Below are positions 24,026-32,069 of a DNA stretch of 64,000 nt, one piece after another. Origin of the DNA: CAYRXM01 sp964428175 (GTDB taxonomy: Bacteria > Chloroflexota > Anaerolineae > JAFGEY01); assembly GCA_964428175.1 (NCBI GenBank), contig CAYRXM010000002.1, positions 1-64,000 of the forward strand. Direction: 5' to 3'. The number at the start of each line of letters is the position of its first letter. Position 1 is the stretch's first letter. The position numbers were made by a program, and so were the translations under genes. The notes beneath the pieces were generated by a model. That model saw nothing but the letters and a program-made list of their open reading frames with translations, did not search any database and was not told the origin of the DNA.

Positions 24026-27000
24026 GTGACTGAGAACGGGCTTGAGTTATTTCTCCCCCCGGTTCGCGCCTGGTTTGAGGAAACCTTTGGCCGGCCCACG
24101 CCGCCGCAGGCGCAGGGCTGGCCGGCGATCCAACGCGGTGAGCATACACTCATCCTCGCCCCAACCGGTTCCGGCAAGACGCTGGCCGCCTTTCTGTGGG
24201 GCATCGATCGGCTCTTTCACGAATTGACCGCCGGGGAAACCGAGGATGACGGCGTGCGCCTGGTCTACATCTCGCCGCTGAAAGCGCTGAACAACGACAT
24301 CCAGCGCAACCTGCGAGCGCCGCTGGCCGGCATTCGCGTCAAAGCAGATGAATTGGGCCAGGCATTGCCGTCGATCCGGGTAGCCGTGCGCTCCGGCGAC
24401 ACGCCGCAGCGCGAACGGCAGGCCATGCTGCGCCAACCGCCGCACATCCTGATCACCACGCCGGAGTCGCTCTACCTGCTGCTGACCAGCCCCAAGGCGC
24501 GCGAGATGTTTCGTACCGTGCGCACGGTCATCGTCGACGAGATTCATACCCTGGCCGGCAACAAACGCGGTGTCCACCTTTCGCTCAGCCTGGAACGGCT
24601 CGCACACCTGACCGAACAGTCCGTGCAGCGCATCGGCCTCTCGGCGACCATCCAGCCGCTGGACGAGGTGGCGCGCTTTCTCGGCGGCAGCGAGTGGCGG
24701 GTTGGCGAGTCAACGAATCAACGAGTCAACGAATCAGCGAATCAGCAAATCAGCGAGTTGGCGAACGGCGAATCGCAGGATGACGTTTCACGCCTCACGC
24801 ATTACGCATCAAGTCTACAGCCCCGCCCCGTCACGGTTGTCGACGCCGCCTACCGCAAAGACCTCGACGTGCAGGTGGTCAGTATAGTCGACGATTTTCG
24901 CTCCCTGCCCGGCGACTCGGTCTGGCCTTCGATCATTCCCCAGGTGCTCGAATTGATCGAGAGCCACAAGACAACGCTGGTTTTCACCAACAACCGTCGA
25001 TTGGCCGAACGGGCCGGCGACTATCTCAACGAGCAGATCGCCGCCCAGGCCGAGGGCCGGACAACCGGCCTGATCAAGGGCGGCGTGGTGACCGGCCGGG
25101 GCATGATGGCGACCGGCGACGGCACCCGCGCCGGGCCGATCCGCGTCCATCACGGCAGCGTGGCCCGCGAGACGCGGCTGGAGATCGAGCGCCAGCTCAA
25201 GGCCGGCGAACTGCCCGCCCTGGTCGGCACCTCGTCGCTGGAACTGGGCATCGACATCGGCGAGATTGATTTGGTCGTCCAGTTGCAGTCGCCCAAATCG
25301 GTGGCCCAGGCTTTGCAGCGGGTGGGCCGCTCCGGTCACCTGGTCGGGCAGACCAGCAAGGGGCGCATTTTCCCCACCCACCGCGAGGATGTGGTCGAGG
25401 CGGCGGCCATCGCCGGCGGGATGCTGCGCGGCGAGGTCGAGCCGACGCACATGCCGCGCCACCCGCTCGATGTGTTGGCCCAGCAGATCGTGGCCATGAT
25501 CTCGGTCGAGACGTGGGAGGTCGATGCGCTGTTCGACCTGGTGCGCCGCGCCTACGCTTACAATGACCTGTCGCGGCGCGCCTTTTTGACCACGCTGGAG
25601 ATGCTCGCCGGGCGGTATCCAGGCGAGGTGTATCGCGAACTGCGCGCCCGGCTGGACTGGGACCGGGTCAACGACAAGCTGGCCGCGCTGCCCGGCTCGC
25701 GTATGCTGGCCCTGACCAACGGCGGCACCATCCCCGATACCGGCGCGTTCGGCGCGTACCTGAGCGACGGCAAAACCAAGCTGGGCGAACTGGACGAAGA
25801 ATTTGTCTTTGAAACCCGCATCGGCGACACGATGATGCTGGGATCGCAGGTCTGGCGGGTGATCGATATGACCGACGACCGGGTGGTGGTCGCCGAAGCG
25901 CCGGGCGCGACGCCGCGCATGCCCTTTTGGCGCGGCGATCTGCCCTGGCGGCCCTACGAACTGGGTCAGCGCGTGGGCGCATTCCGGAGCGCCGTCGCCG
26001 AGCGGCTGGAAGCGGTGCAGCAGGCATTGAATCTGCCGGAGTGCCGGTTGATCCGCGAGCACCGCGACGATCCCCAGGTACAGGATTTGCTGGCCTGGCT
26101 GGGCGAAAATTACGCCCTCGACGCGCGCTCGGCCTGGCACACCGTCGATTACCTGTCCAGCCAGATCGATCAGACCGGCGCCGTTTCTTCCGACCGGACG
26201 GTTTTGATCGAGGTGTTCGAGGACGCGCTGGGCGACGCGCGGCTGGTGATCCACTCGCCGTTTGGCGGGCGCGTCAACGGGCCGTGGGGGCTGGCTCTGG
26301 CCCACGCCTTGCGCGAACGTCAGGGCATTCAAGTCGAGGTGCAAACCAACGATGAGGGCGTTCTTTTGCGGCTTTTAGACTCAGAGCAAGAATTCCCGCT
26401 CGACATCATCGCCGGGCTGGGGCCGGATGAAGCCCGCGAGCGCATTTTGAGCGAGTTGCCCGACTCGGCGGTTTTTGGGACGCGCTTCAGGCAGAACGCC
26501 GCCCGCGCGCTGCTCTTGCCCGGAAGAAAAGGCAAGAGGACACCTTTCTGGTTACAGCGTCTGCGTGCCCGCGACCTGCTGCAAATCGTGCGCCAGTTCG
26601 ACGATTTCCCCATCGTCGCCGAAACCTACCGCGACTGCCTGCAGGACGTGCTCGATTTGCCGCACCTGGAACAGGTGTTGGGCGACATTCAAAGCGGCAA
26701 AATCGAGGTCGTGCTCGTCGAATCGACCACGCCGTCGCCGGTGGCGCAAAGCCTGCTGTGGGACTTTGTGAATGCGCATATGTACGAGTGGGACGCGCCC
26801 CGCGCCGAGCAGCAGCTTCAACTGCTGTCGGTTAACCGCGATTTAATTCAAGATTTGTTGCAAGACGTAGCTTTGGATCAACTGCTGCGCTCGGAAGCAA
26901 TCGAAGCCGTGCGCGGGCAGCTTCAGCATACCGCGCCCACGTCGCTGGCGCGCACCGCCGAAGAGTTGGCCGTGCTGCTCGGTCAGGTCGGCGATCTCGC

Positions 27001-28894
27001 CTCGGCCGAGATCGCCCAACGCGCATCGGTCGATCCGGCCGGGTGGATCGCCCGATTGAGCGGCGAGGGGCGGCTGATCGGGATGGACATTCCAACCGCG
27101 CGCGGGCCGCAGCACCGTTGGGTGATCGCTGAATACGCGCCGGAATATGCAGCGGCATTTCCCCCTCTTTCTTCTCCCCCATCGGAGGGGATTGAGGGGG
27201 GGCAAGATGCAGCCTGCCAGCGCATCCTGACCCGCTTTCTGAACCACGCCGGGCCAGTGACGCTGGAGGCAGTCCGCGCGCGCTATGCGTTTCCAGAGGA
27301 ATGGCTCAAGGCCGAACTGGCGCGCCTGGTCGAGGCGCGGCAGATCGCCCACGGACGGTTCACGCCGGCGGCCCCGGAAGCCCAGCCCGTTGACGAGTAC
27401 GTCGACCGGCGTGCGTTGGAGCAGATTCACCGCCGCACGCTGGGCATTTTGCGGCGCGAGGTGCAGCCGGTGCCGCTGACCGTCTATGCCGATTTTCTGG
27501 CCCGCTGGCAGCACGTCCACCCCGCCGAGCGGCTGTCGGGCGAGGGGGCGCTGGTCAAGGTTTTGCAGCAGCTTCGCGCCCAGCCGGTGGTGGGACGCAT
27601 CTGGGAGCGCGACGTGCTGCCGGGGCGGCTGGCCGATTATCGCCCGGCCGAACTGGATGCGCTTTGCCAGGGCGGCGAGTTGGTCTGGATCGGCTGCGGC
27701 GGCGTCGATCCACGGCGGGGACGGGTGCGCTTTTTATTTCGCGGCGAAGGCAGCGTCTACCTGGAGCCGGCCCCGGACGATTGGACCGGGTTGGGCGAAC
27801 CGGCGCAAGCCGTGTATGGATTTCTCAAGTCCGAAGGGGCCGTGTTTTTTGGCGACATCTGCGCGGCGACGGAAATGAAGGAACAAGAAGTCGAGGCGGC
27901 GCTGATCGAGCTGGTGATGGCCGGCCTGGCGACCAACGACAGCCTGACCGCAATGCGCAGGCTGGTCGAGGAAGGCACACCCCAGCAAAAAGAACGCAAG
28001 CCGCTCAGCGCGCTCGAAGAGGAACTGGCCCGGCGTCGGTCTCACCTGAGCGTGTCCCGCTTGAGTGGGACACGCTCAGGTGAGACCCGCAAGCCCGCTC
28101 CGGCGCAGTACCGCGCGGCCAAGGGCCGGGTGCGCGCGCGGCTGGGCCGCGCTGCTCTGACAGGCCGGGATATGGACGCGCGCGAGCCGCCGGACGAGGC
28201 CACGGAAGAACCACGCTGGGGGGGGCGCTGGGCAGCAGTGCATCGATTCGGCGTGCTGGGCAAGCCACTGCCGCCCGAGGAACAAGCCGTCCGGCAGATG
28301 CGCCAATTGCTGGCCCGCTATGGCGTGGTGACGCACGAGTGCCTGTCCAACGAGGCTGGCGCGTGGAATTGGGGACTCATCTTTCAGCAGTTGCAACGGC
28401 TGGAAATGCGCGGCGAGGTGCGGCGCGGCTATTTCGTGCAAGGGCTGCCGGGCCTCCAGTTCGCCCTGCCGGAGGTAGTCGAGCGGCTGCGTGCGCTCCG
28501 CGACCAGACGGACGACTCGACGCTGACCGTGTTGAACGCCTGCGATCCGACCAACCTGTTTGGCCCTGCGCTCGACGATGGCCCGCTAACTGCCCAGGGC
28601 GAGCCGCTGACCTTTGCCCGCCTGCCTTCGACCTGGCTGGTGCAAGGGCGCGGGCTGCCGCTGCTCGTCGCTGCAAATGGCGGAGCCAACATGATCACCG
28701 TCCAAGGGGCCGACGACGAACTGATCCGGCGCGCGCTGCTGGCCTTGCTCGATCATCTGGCCCGTTTCGAGCGCCGCGTGTCCGTCGAAACGTGGAACGG
28801 CGAGCCGGTGCTGGACAGCGCCGGGAGATCGATCCTGGAGGCGGCGGGGTTTTATCGCAGCTACCCGGCGATGGTCTGGGAAAGGCGCTGGTGA
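24026..28894 (+). CDS. lhr: Lhr-family DEAD/DEAH DNA helicase, full length
   Basis: The 1622-aa protein has Walker A (LAPTGSGKTLAAF, near residue 44), VDEIHTLAGNKRG, SATIQPLDEVARFLGG, LVGTSSLELGIDIGEID and VGRSGH, the Lhr-core helicase, WH and Lhr-specific domains, and a long C-terminal Lhr-CTD. Lhr is a 3'-5' DNA translocase tied to DNA repair; the CTD of bacterial homologues resembles AlkZ-type winged-helix glycosylases. GTG at 24026 follows GAAGGAG. Three insertions not expected in the family lie in frame: 24691-24819, 27161-27200 and 28038-28087, each made of repeat DNA. It lies in a run with UDG-like, YcaQ-like and Fpg-like genes. Confidence 0.93.
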   Translation: MTENGLELFLPPVRAWFEETFGRPTPPQAQGWPAIQRGEHTLILAPTGSGKTLAAFLWGIDRLFHELTAGETEDDGVRLVYISPLKALNNDIQRNLRAPLAGIRVKADELGQALPSIRVAVRSGDTPQRERQAMLRQPPHILITTPESLYLLLTSPKAREMFRTVRTVIVDEIHTLAGNKRGVHLSLSLERLAHLTEQSVQRIGLSATIQPLDEVARFLGGSEWRVGESTNQRVNESANQQISELANGESQDDVSRLTHYASSLQPRPVTVVDAAYRKDLDVQVVSIVDDFRSLPGDSVWPSIIPQVLELIESHKTTLVFTNNRRLAERAGDYLNEQIAAQAEGRTTGLIKGGVVTGRGMMATGDGTRAGPIRVHHGSVARETRLEIERQLKAGELPALVGTSSLELGIDIGEIDLVVQLQSPKSVAQALQRVGRSGHLVGQTSKGRIFPTHREDVVEAAAIAGGMLRGEVEPTHMPRHPLDVLAQQIVAMISVETWEVDALFDLVRRAYAYNDLSRRAFLTTLEMLAGRYPGEVYRELRARLDWDRVNDKLAALPGSRMLALTNGGTIPDTGAFGAYLSDGKTKLGELDEEFVFETRIGDTMMLGSQVWRVIDMTDDRVVVAEAPGATPRMPFWRGDLPWRPYELGQRVGAFRSAVAERLEAVQQALNLPECRLIREHRDDPQVQDLLAWLGENYALDARSAWHTVDYLSSQIDQTGAVSSDRTVLIEVFEDALGDARLVIHSPFGGRVNGPWGLALAHALRERQGIQVEVQTNDEGVLLRLLDSEQEFPLDIIAGLGPDEARERILSELPDSAVFGTRFRQNAARALLLPGRKGKRTPFWLQRLRARDLLQIVRQFDDFPIVAETYRDCLQDVLDLPHLEQVLGDIQSGKIEVVLVESTTPSPVAQSLLWDFVNAHMYEWDAPRAEQQLQLLSVNRDLIQDLLQDVALDQLLRSEAIEAVRGQLQHTAPTSLARTAEELAVLLGQVGDLASAEIAQRASVDPAGWIARLSGEGRLIGMDIPTARGPQHRWVIAEYAPEYAAAFPPLSSPPSEGIEGGQDAACQRILTRFLNHAGPVTLEAVRARYAFPEEWLKAELARLVEARQIAHGRFTPAAPEAQPVDEYVDRRALEQIHRRTLGILRREVQPVPLTVYADFLARWQHVHPAERLSGEGALVKVLQQLRAQPVVGRIWERDVLPGRLADYRPAELDALCQGGELVWIGCGGVDPRRGRVRFLFRGEGSVYLEPAPDDWTGLGEPAQAVYGFLKSEGAVFFGDICAATEMKEQEVEAALIELVMAGLATNDSLTAMRRLVEEGTPQQKERKPLSALEEELARRRSHLSVSRLSGTRSGETRKPAPAQYRAAKGRVRARLGRAALTGRDMDAREPPDEATEEPRWGGRWAAVHRFGVLGKPLPPEEQAVRQMRQLLARYGVVTHECLSNEAGAWNWGLIFQQLQRLEMRGEVRRGYFVQGLPGLQFALPEVVERLRALRDQTDDSTLTVLNACDPTNLFGPALDDGPLTAQGEPLTFARLPSTWLVQGRGLPLLVAANGGANMITVQGADDELIRRALLALLDHLARFERRVSVETWNGEPVLDSAGRSILEAAGFYRSYPAMVWERRW
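24691..24819 (+). repeat. Tandem-repeat insertion within lhr
   Basis: Copies of an 8-base unit like CGAATCAA/CGAGTCAA run from about 24707 to 24757. They are followed by CACGCCTCA, CGCATTACGCATCA-type units (24786-24812). The frame stays open and adds about 40 residues rich in Ser, Asn and Gln between FLGG and RPVTVVD of the helicase core. Confidence 0.7.
27161..27200 (+). repeat. C-rich/G-rich inverted repeat within lhr
   Basis: CCCCCTC (27161-27167) and CTCCCCC (27174-27180) face GGAGGGG and GAGGGGG (27184-27200), a nested hairpin that encodes a Pro/Ser/Gly linker (PPLSSPPSEGIEGG) in the C-terminal region. Confidence 0.55.
28038..28087 (+). repeat. Perfect 21-bp palindrome inserted in frame in lhr
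   Basis: Bases 28038-28058 are the exact reverse complement of 28067-28087, with an 8-base loop (GCTTGAGT). The unit encodes a Ser/Arg-rich stretch (SHLSVSRLSGTRSGETR) before the last domain. The reading frame is preserved. Confidence 0.85.
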
Positions 28895-28914
28895 TCGTGA
28901 TGCTAGAGGTTCAA

Positions 28915-29424
28915 ATGGAAAGACGCTACAAAGGCTACCCGGCGTGGATGATCGTCATCAGCAATCTGGTCCCGGCGTCCATCTATGTCATCGGTGCGGC
29001 TATCCTCTCCGAGTTCCGCCTGTGGGTCGCCGTCGTTTACCTGCTCTTTTGCCTGTGGCTGGAAGTGCGGGTGATGCGAAAAAGCTGCGCCGACTGCTAT
29101 TACTATGGAAAAAACTGCGGCGCCGGCAAAGGGCGATTGTGCGCGCTGCTGTTCAAACGCGGCGATCCCCGCCGCTTTGCCGCCAAAGAAGCTACCTGGA
29201 AGGATATCCTTCCCGATTTCCTGGTCTCGCTGCTGCCGCTCGCCGGCGGGATTGTGCTGTCATTCCTGCGCTTTAGCTGGTTTCGCATCTTTTTGCTGAT
29301 CCTCCTGGTGGTGCTGGCCTTCGGTGGGACGGCGGTGATCCGTAGAAACCTGCTCTGCAGGTACTGCAAACAGAGCCACTTGGGTTGTCCGGCGGCCAAA
29401 CTATTCGAAAAAAACCAATCGTAG
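28915..29424 (+). CDS. Cysteine-rich four-helix membrane protein, function unknown
   Basis: The 169-aa protein has four hydrophobic segments (about residues 12-32, 38-56, 96-116 and 122-140). Between the second and third is CADCYYYGKNCGAGKGRLC. After the fourth is CRYCKQSHLGCPA. The two clusters could bind a metal or Fe-S cluster at the membrane surface; this is inference from spacing alone. The ATG at 28915 has AGAGG 5-9 bases upstream and lies 20 bases after lhr; an ATG at 28900 is possible. I do not recognise a characterised family. Confidence 0.75.
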   Translation: MERRYKGYPAWMIVISNLVPASIYVIGAAILSEFRLWVAVVYLLFCLWLEVRVMRKSCADCYYYGKNCGAGKGRLCALLFKRGDPRRFAAKEATWKDILPDFLVSLLPLAGGIVLSFLRFSWFRIFLLILLVVLAFGGTAVIRRNLLCRYCKQSHLGCPAAKLFEKNQS

Positions 29425-29434
29425 AGGCATACCT

Positions 29435-30667
29435 ATGTCAGACCTGACGCTTACGCGGGCGCAAGCCCGCCGTTTTATGCTCGCCTGTCAAAACCTGTGG
29501 CCGCCGCGCGCGCTGCACGGCAAGTCCGGCGTCCTCGATCACATTCGCCGCGTGCGCTGCATCCAGTTCGATCCGCTCAACATCGCCGGGCGCAACCCCG
29601 AACTGGTGCTGCAATCCCGCGTGGCCGATTTCCGGCCGTCGATGCTCGACGAACTGCTGTACCAGGATCGAAAGTTGGTCGACGGCTGGGACAAGATGAT
29701 GTCGATTTACCCGGTCGAAGACTGGCCTTGTTTTCGCCGCCGCCGCGAGGGGGCCAGGAATCATCGCGGGCGCAGCCGGGACGAGGTCGATCAGGTTGTG
29801 CCTCAGGTGCGCCAGGAGCTTGAAGCGCGCGGGCCACTGTCGTCAATCGATCTCGTTTTTGAAAAGCGGGTCGATTGGCCCTGGGGGGTGACGCAGGTAG
29901 GCCGCGCGGCGCTGGAAAGTCTTTGGGAATGGGGCGAGCTGGTCATCCATCACAAGGTCAACACGCGCAAGGTGTACGATTTTGCCCAGCGGCACATTCC
30001 GCAGGCCATTTTGTCCGCGCCGGACCCCAATGAGACGCTTGAACACTATCACGAGTGGTACGTGCTGCGGCGACTGGGCAGCGTCGGCCTGGTGCGGGCC
30101 GGAGGTGGATCGGCCGGGGCCTGGCTGGGCCTGCCGGGGATCATGGCCCCCCAACGCGCACTGATCGTCGAGCGGCTGTTGGCGCGCGGCGACCTGCTGC
30201 AACTCGACGTAGAGGGCCTGCCGTACCCCTGCCACATCAGGAGCGAGGATCGCCCCATTCTGGAGCATGTGCTGAGCGACGACAGCGTGCCATGCCATGC
30301 AGCGATCATCGCCCCACTGGATAACCTGATCTGGGACCGGCAGTTCATCGAGACCTTGTTTGGCTTTGCATACACCTGGGAGGTCTACAAGCCAGCCGCG
30401 CAGCGCGAATACGGCTATTACGTGCTGCCCGTGCTGTACGGCGACTGCTTTGTGGCCCGTTTCGAACCGGGGCGGGAGAAAAAGAACGGCGCACTGACCA
30501 TCGCCAACTGGTGGTGGGAGGAGGGCGTCACGCCCGACGATGATATGAAAAGGGCGTTGCACGAATGTTTCACCCGCTTTTTGGCCTACCTGGGCCGGGA
30601 CAAACTGGTGGTTGACGACGTCGCCGTCGCACGGGCCGATCTGGGCTGGCTGCGCGATGCATTTTGA
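29435..30667 (+). CDS. YcaQ/AlkX-like winged-helix DNA glycosylase (HTH_42 family)
   Basis: The 410-aa protein matches the HTH_42 family: SGVLDHIRRVRCIQFDPLNIAGRN near the N-terminus (key residues IQFDPL), GWDKMMSIYPVEDWP, and the late APLDNLIWDR. E. coli YcaQ and Streptomyces AlkZ in this family unhook interstrand crosslinks. The catalytic site is a Q-x-Q in AlkZ and Q-x-D in the YcaQ group; QFD here fits the latter. It starts 10 bases after the membrane protein gene and sits downstream of lhr, whose C-terminal domain is structurally related to this family. Confidence 0.85.
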   Translation: MSDLTLTRAQARRFMLACQNLWPPRALHGKSGVLDHIRRVRCIQFDPLNIAGRNPELVLQSRVADFRPSMLDELLYQDRKLVDGWDKMMSIYPVEDWPCFRRRREGARNHRGRSRDEVDQVVPQVRQELEARGPLSSIDLVFEKRVDWPWGVTQVGRAALESLWEWGELVIHHKVNTRKVYDFAQRHIPQAILSAPDPNETLEHYHEWYVLRRLGSVGLVRAGGGSAGAWLGLPGIMAPQRALIVERLLARGDLLQLDVEGLPYPCHIRSEDRPILEHVLSDDSVPCHAAIIAPLDNLIWDRQFIETLFGFAYTWEVYKPAAQREYGYYVLPVLYGDCFVARFEPGREKKNGALTIANWWWEEGVTPDDDMKRALHECFTRFLAYLGRDKLVVDDVAVARADLGWLRDAF

Positions 30668-30700
30668 GGTTCATTGACCAAAAAGTATAATAGTTGTCAT

Positions 30701-31076
30701 GTCATTCCCGCTTGCGCGGGAATCTATACCGGTCAACAGGGAAAGAAACAGTAGACGTTGAAAACCTACTATGTGTATATGATGGCAAGCAAAAAGAACG
30801 GCACCCTTTACATTGGCGTCACCAACGATCTGCGTCGTCGTGTTTGGCAGCACAAGAATGATGTGTATGAGGGATTCACTAAAAAGTATGGTGTGCATCG
30901 CTTGGTCTGGTACGAGTCTACGTCCGATATTAAAGCGGCTATTCAGCGTGAAAAGCAAATGAAAAAGTGGCGCAGGCAGTGGAAGATCGATTTGATTGAA
31001 AAAAAAGAATCCAGATTGGGATGATTTGTATAATGGGTTAGTATGAGAACTGGATTCCCGCTTGCGCGGGAATGAC
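30701..31076 (+). mobile_element. Candidate mobile unit: GIY-YIG gene between inverted palindromes
   Basis: The left end reads GTCATTCCCGC, TTGC, GCGGGAATC (30701-30724). The right end reads GATTCCCGC, TTGC, GCGGGAATGAC (31053-31076). They are inverted copies over 24 bases, differing only in the 4-base loop. Each end is itself an 8-bp-stem hairpin. Only the GIY-YIG gene lies between. No clear target duplication is seen. Confidence 0.55.
30758..31024 (+). CDS. Small GIY-YIG nuclease domain protein
   Basis: The 88-aa protein is a single GIY-YIG domain. YYVYMMASKKNGTLYIGVTND carries the name motif in the form YVY...YIG (residues 4-19), with the catalytic Arg in NDLRRRVWQHKN and Glu in TSDIKAAIQREKQMKKW. 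It belongs to the UPF0213/YhbQ-like group of single-domain nucleases. The start is a TTG at 30758; the best purine run (AGGGAAAG) is rather far upstream. Inverted ATTCCCGC palindromes flank it on both sides, and the gene appears to be a passenger or driver of that unit. Confidence 0.85.
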   Translation: MKTYYVYMMASKKNGTLYIGVTNDLRRRVWQHKNDVYEGFTKKYGVHRLVWYESTSDIKAAIQREKQMKKWRRQWKIDLIEKKESRLG

Positions 31077-31107
31077 AATGCAGGACGGATTCTCATAGGC
31101 AGGACTC

Positions 31108-31137
31108 GTCATTCCCGCATGTTTTTGGCGGGAATCC
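31108..31137 (+). repeat. Third ATTCCCGC palindrome
   Basis: GTCATTCCCGC (31108-31118) and GCGGGAATCC (31128-31137) enclose a 9-base loop. It is in the same orientation as the left end of the GIY-YIG unit, 32 bases beyond its right end. With the unit it fills most of the gap 31025-31217. Confidence 0.75.
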
Positions 31138-31217
31138 AGCTTTTTTGTATGGCTTGGAGATTCCTGCGCATGTGGAGATGGCACTTGAGACAAAAGTAGG
31201 AAAGGAGAAAAATCAGC

Positions 31218-32051
31218 ATGATCGAATTACCCGAAGCGGTGGTTATTGGCCGGCAGATGGATGAGGCGCTCAAGGGCAAGCGCATCGAATATGGAAACCG
31301 GGGCAACTCGCCGCACAAGTTTGCCTTTTCCAACGGCACATCGGAAGAATACGCGGCGATTTTTGCGGGCAAGACGGTGGGCGGCACTACCTGGCATGGC
31401 ATGTCGATTTTGACCGAGATCGGCGCAGAGCACAAGCTGGTGCTCGGCTGCGGCGGCGAGCGCATTGTGCTTCATCCCGCCGGGGCGGCGCTGCCCAAGA
31501 AATACCAGCTATTGCTGCAATTCGAGGATGGCGCGGCGCTGACGGTGACCATCTCCGGCTGGGGCAACACCTTGCTCTTGCCGGCGACAGAGGCGGGACG
31601 GCACGCCCACGTCAAGGAGGAGCGGATCACGCCGCTGGACGATGTGTTTACCTGGGATCACTTTCACCACCTGTTCGAGCCGATCGCGCCGGACAGCAAG
31701 GCCAGCATCAAGTATTTCCTGATCAGCGAGCCGGGTGTGTGGGGTATGGGCAACGGCTGCCTGCAAGACATTCTCTTTCGGGCCAAAATCGATCCGCGCC
31801 GCAAAGTGGTGGACATCGACCGGGACGAGCAGCGCGTGCTTTATGACGCGCTGCAAGGGACGCTGGCCCAGATGATCGAACTGGGCGGACGCGACAGCGA
31901 GGTCGATTTGTACGATCACCCCGGCGGCTACCAGCGCATCCTTGACAGCCGGAGCGCGGGCACGCCCTGTCCCGAATGTGGCACCCGGATCGAAAAAATC
32001 CAGTATCTCGGCGGGGCGTGCTATTTGTGCCCGACTTGCCAGACATTATAG
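31218..32051 (+). CDS. Fpg/Nei-like DNA glycosylase homologue lacking catalytic Pro
   Basis: The 277-aa protein has the length and layout of Fpg/Nei enzymes: an N-terminal IELPEAVVIGRQMDEAL in place of the family PELPE start, a middle H2TH-type region (LISEPGVWGMGNGCLQDILFRAKI), and a C-terminal zinc finger (CPECGTRI and CYLCPTCQ). In Fpg/Nei, Pro at position 2 forms the Schiff base; here it is Ile, though Glu3 is kept. The finger Arg that contacts DNA also appears replaced (GGACYLC instead of GR). It may be a non-catalytic DNA-binding relative or use other residues. The SD AGGAGAAAAATC fits the ATG at 31218. Confidence 0.82.
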   Translation: MIELPEAVVIGRQMDEALKGKRIEYGNRGNSPHKFAFSNGTSEEYAAIFAGKTVGGTTWHGMSILTEIGAEHKLVLGCGGERIVLHPAGAALPKKYQLLLQFEDGAALTVTISGWGNTLLLPATEAGRHAHVKEERITPLDDVFTWDHFHHLFEPIAPDSKASIKYFLISEPGVWGMGNGCLQDILFRAKIDPRRKVVDIDRDEQRVLYDALQGTLAQMIELGGRDSEVDLYDHPGGYQRILDSRSAGTPCPECGTRIEKIQYLGGACYLCPTCQTL

Positions 32052-32069
32052 GAAAAGGCCGATGGTCGT

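Noticed and set aside
24815..26344. 509-codon minus-strand open frame inside lhr
   Set aside because: Antisense shadow of the helicase. His/Gln/Arg-rich translation without domain pattern.
30674..30691. TTGACC followed by TATAAT before the GIY-YIG gene
   Set aside because: The spacer is only 6 bases, far too short for a sigma-70 promoter; either hexamer might act with other partners.
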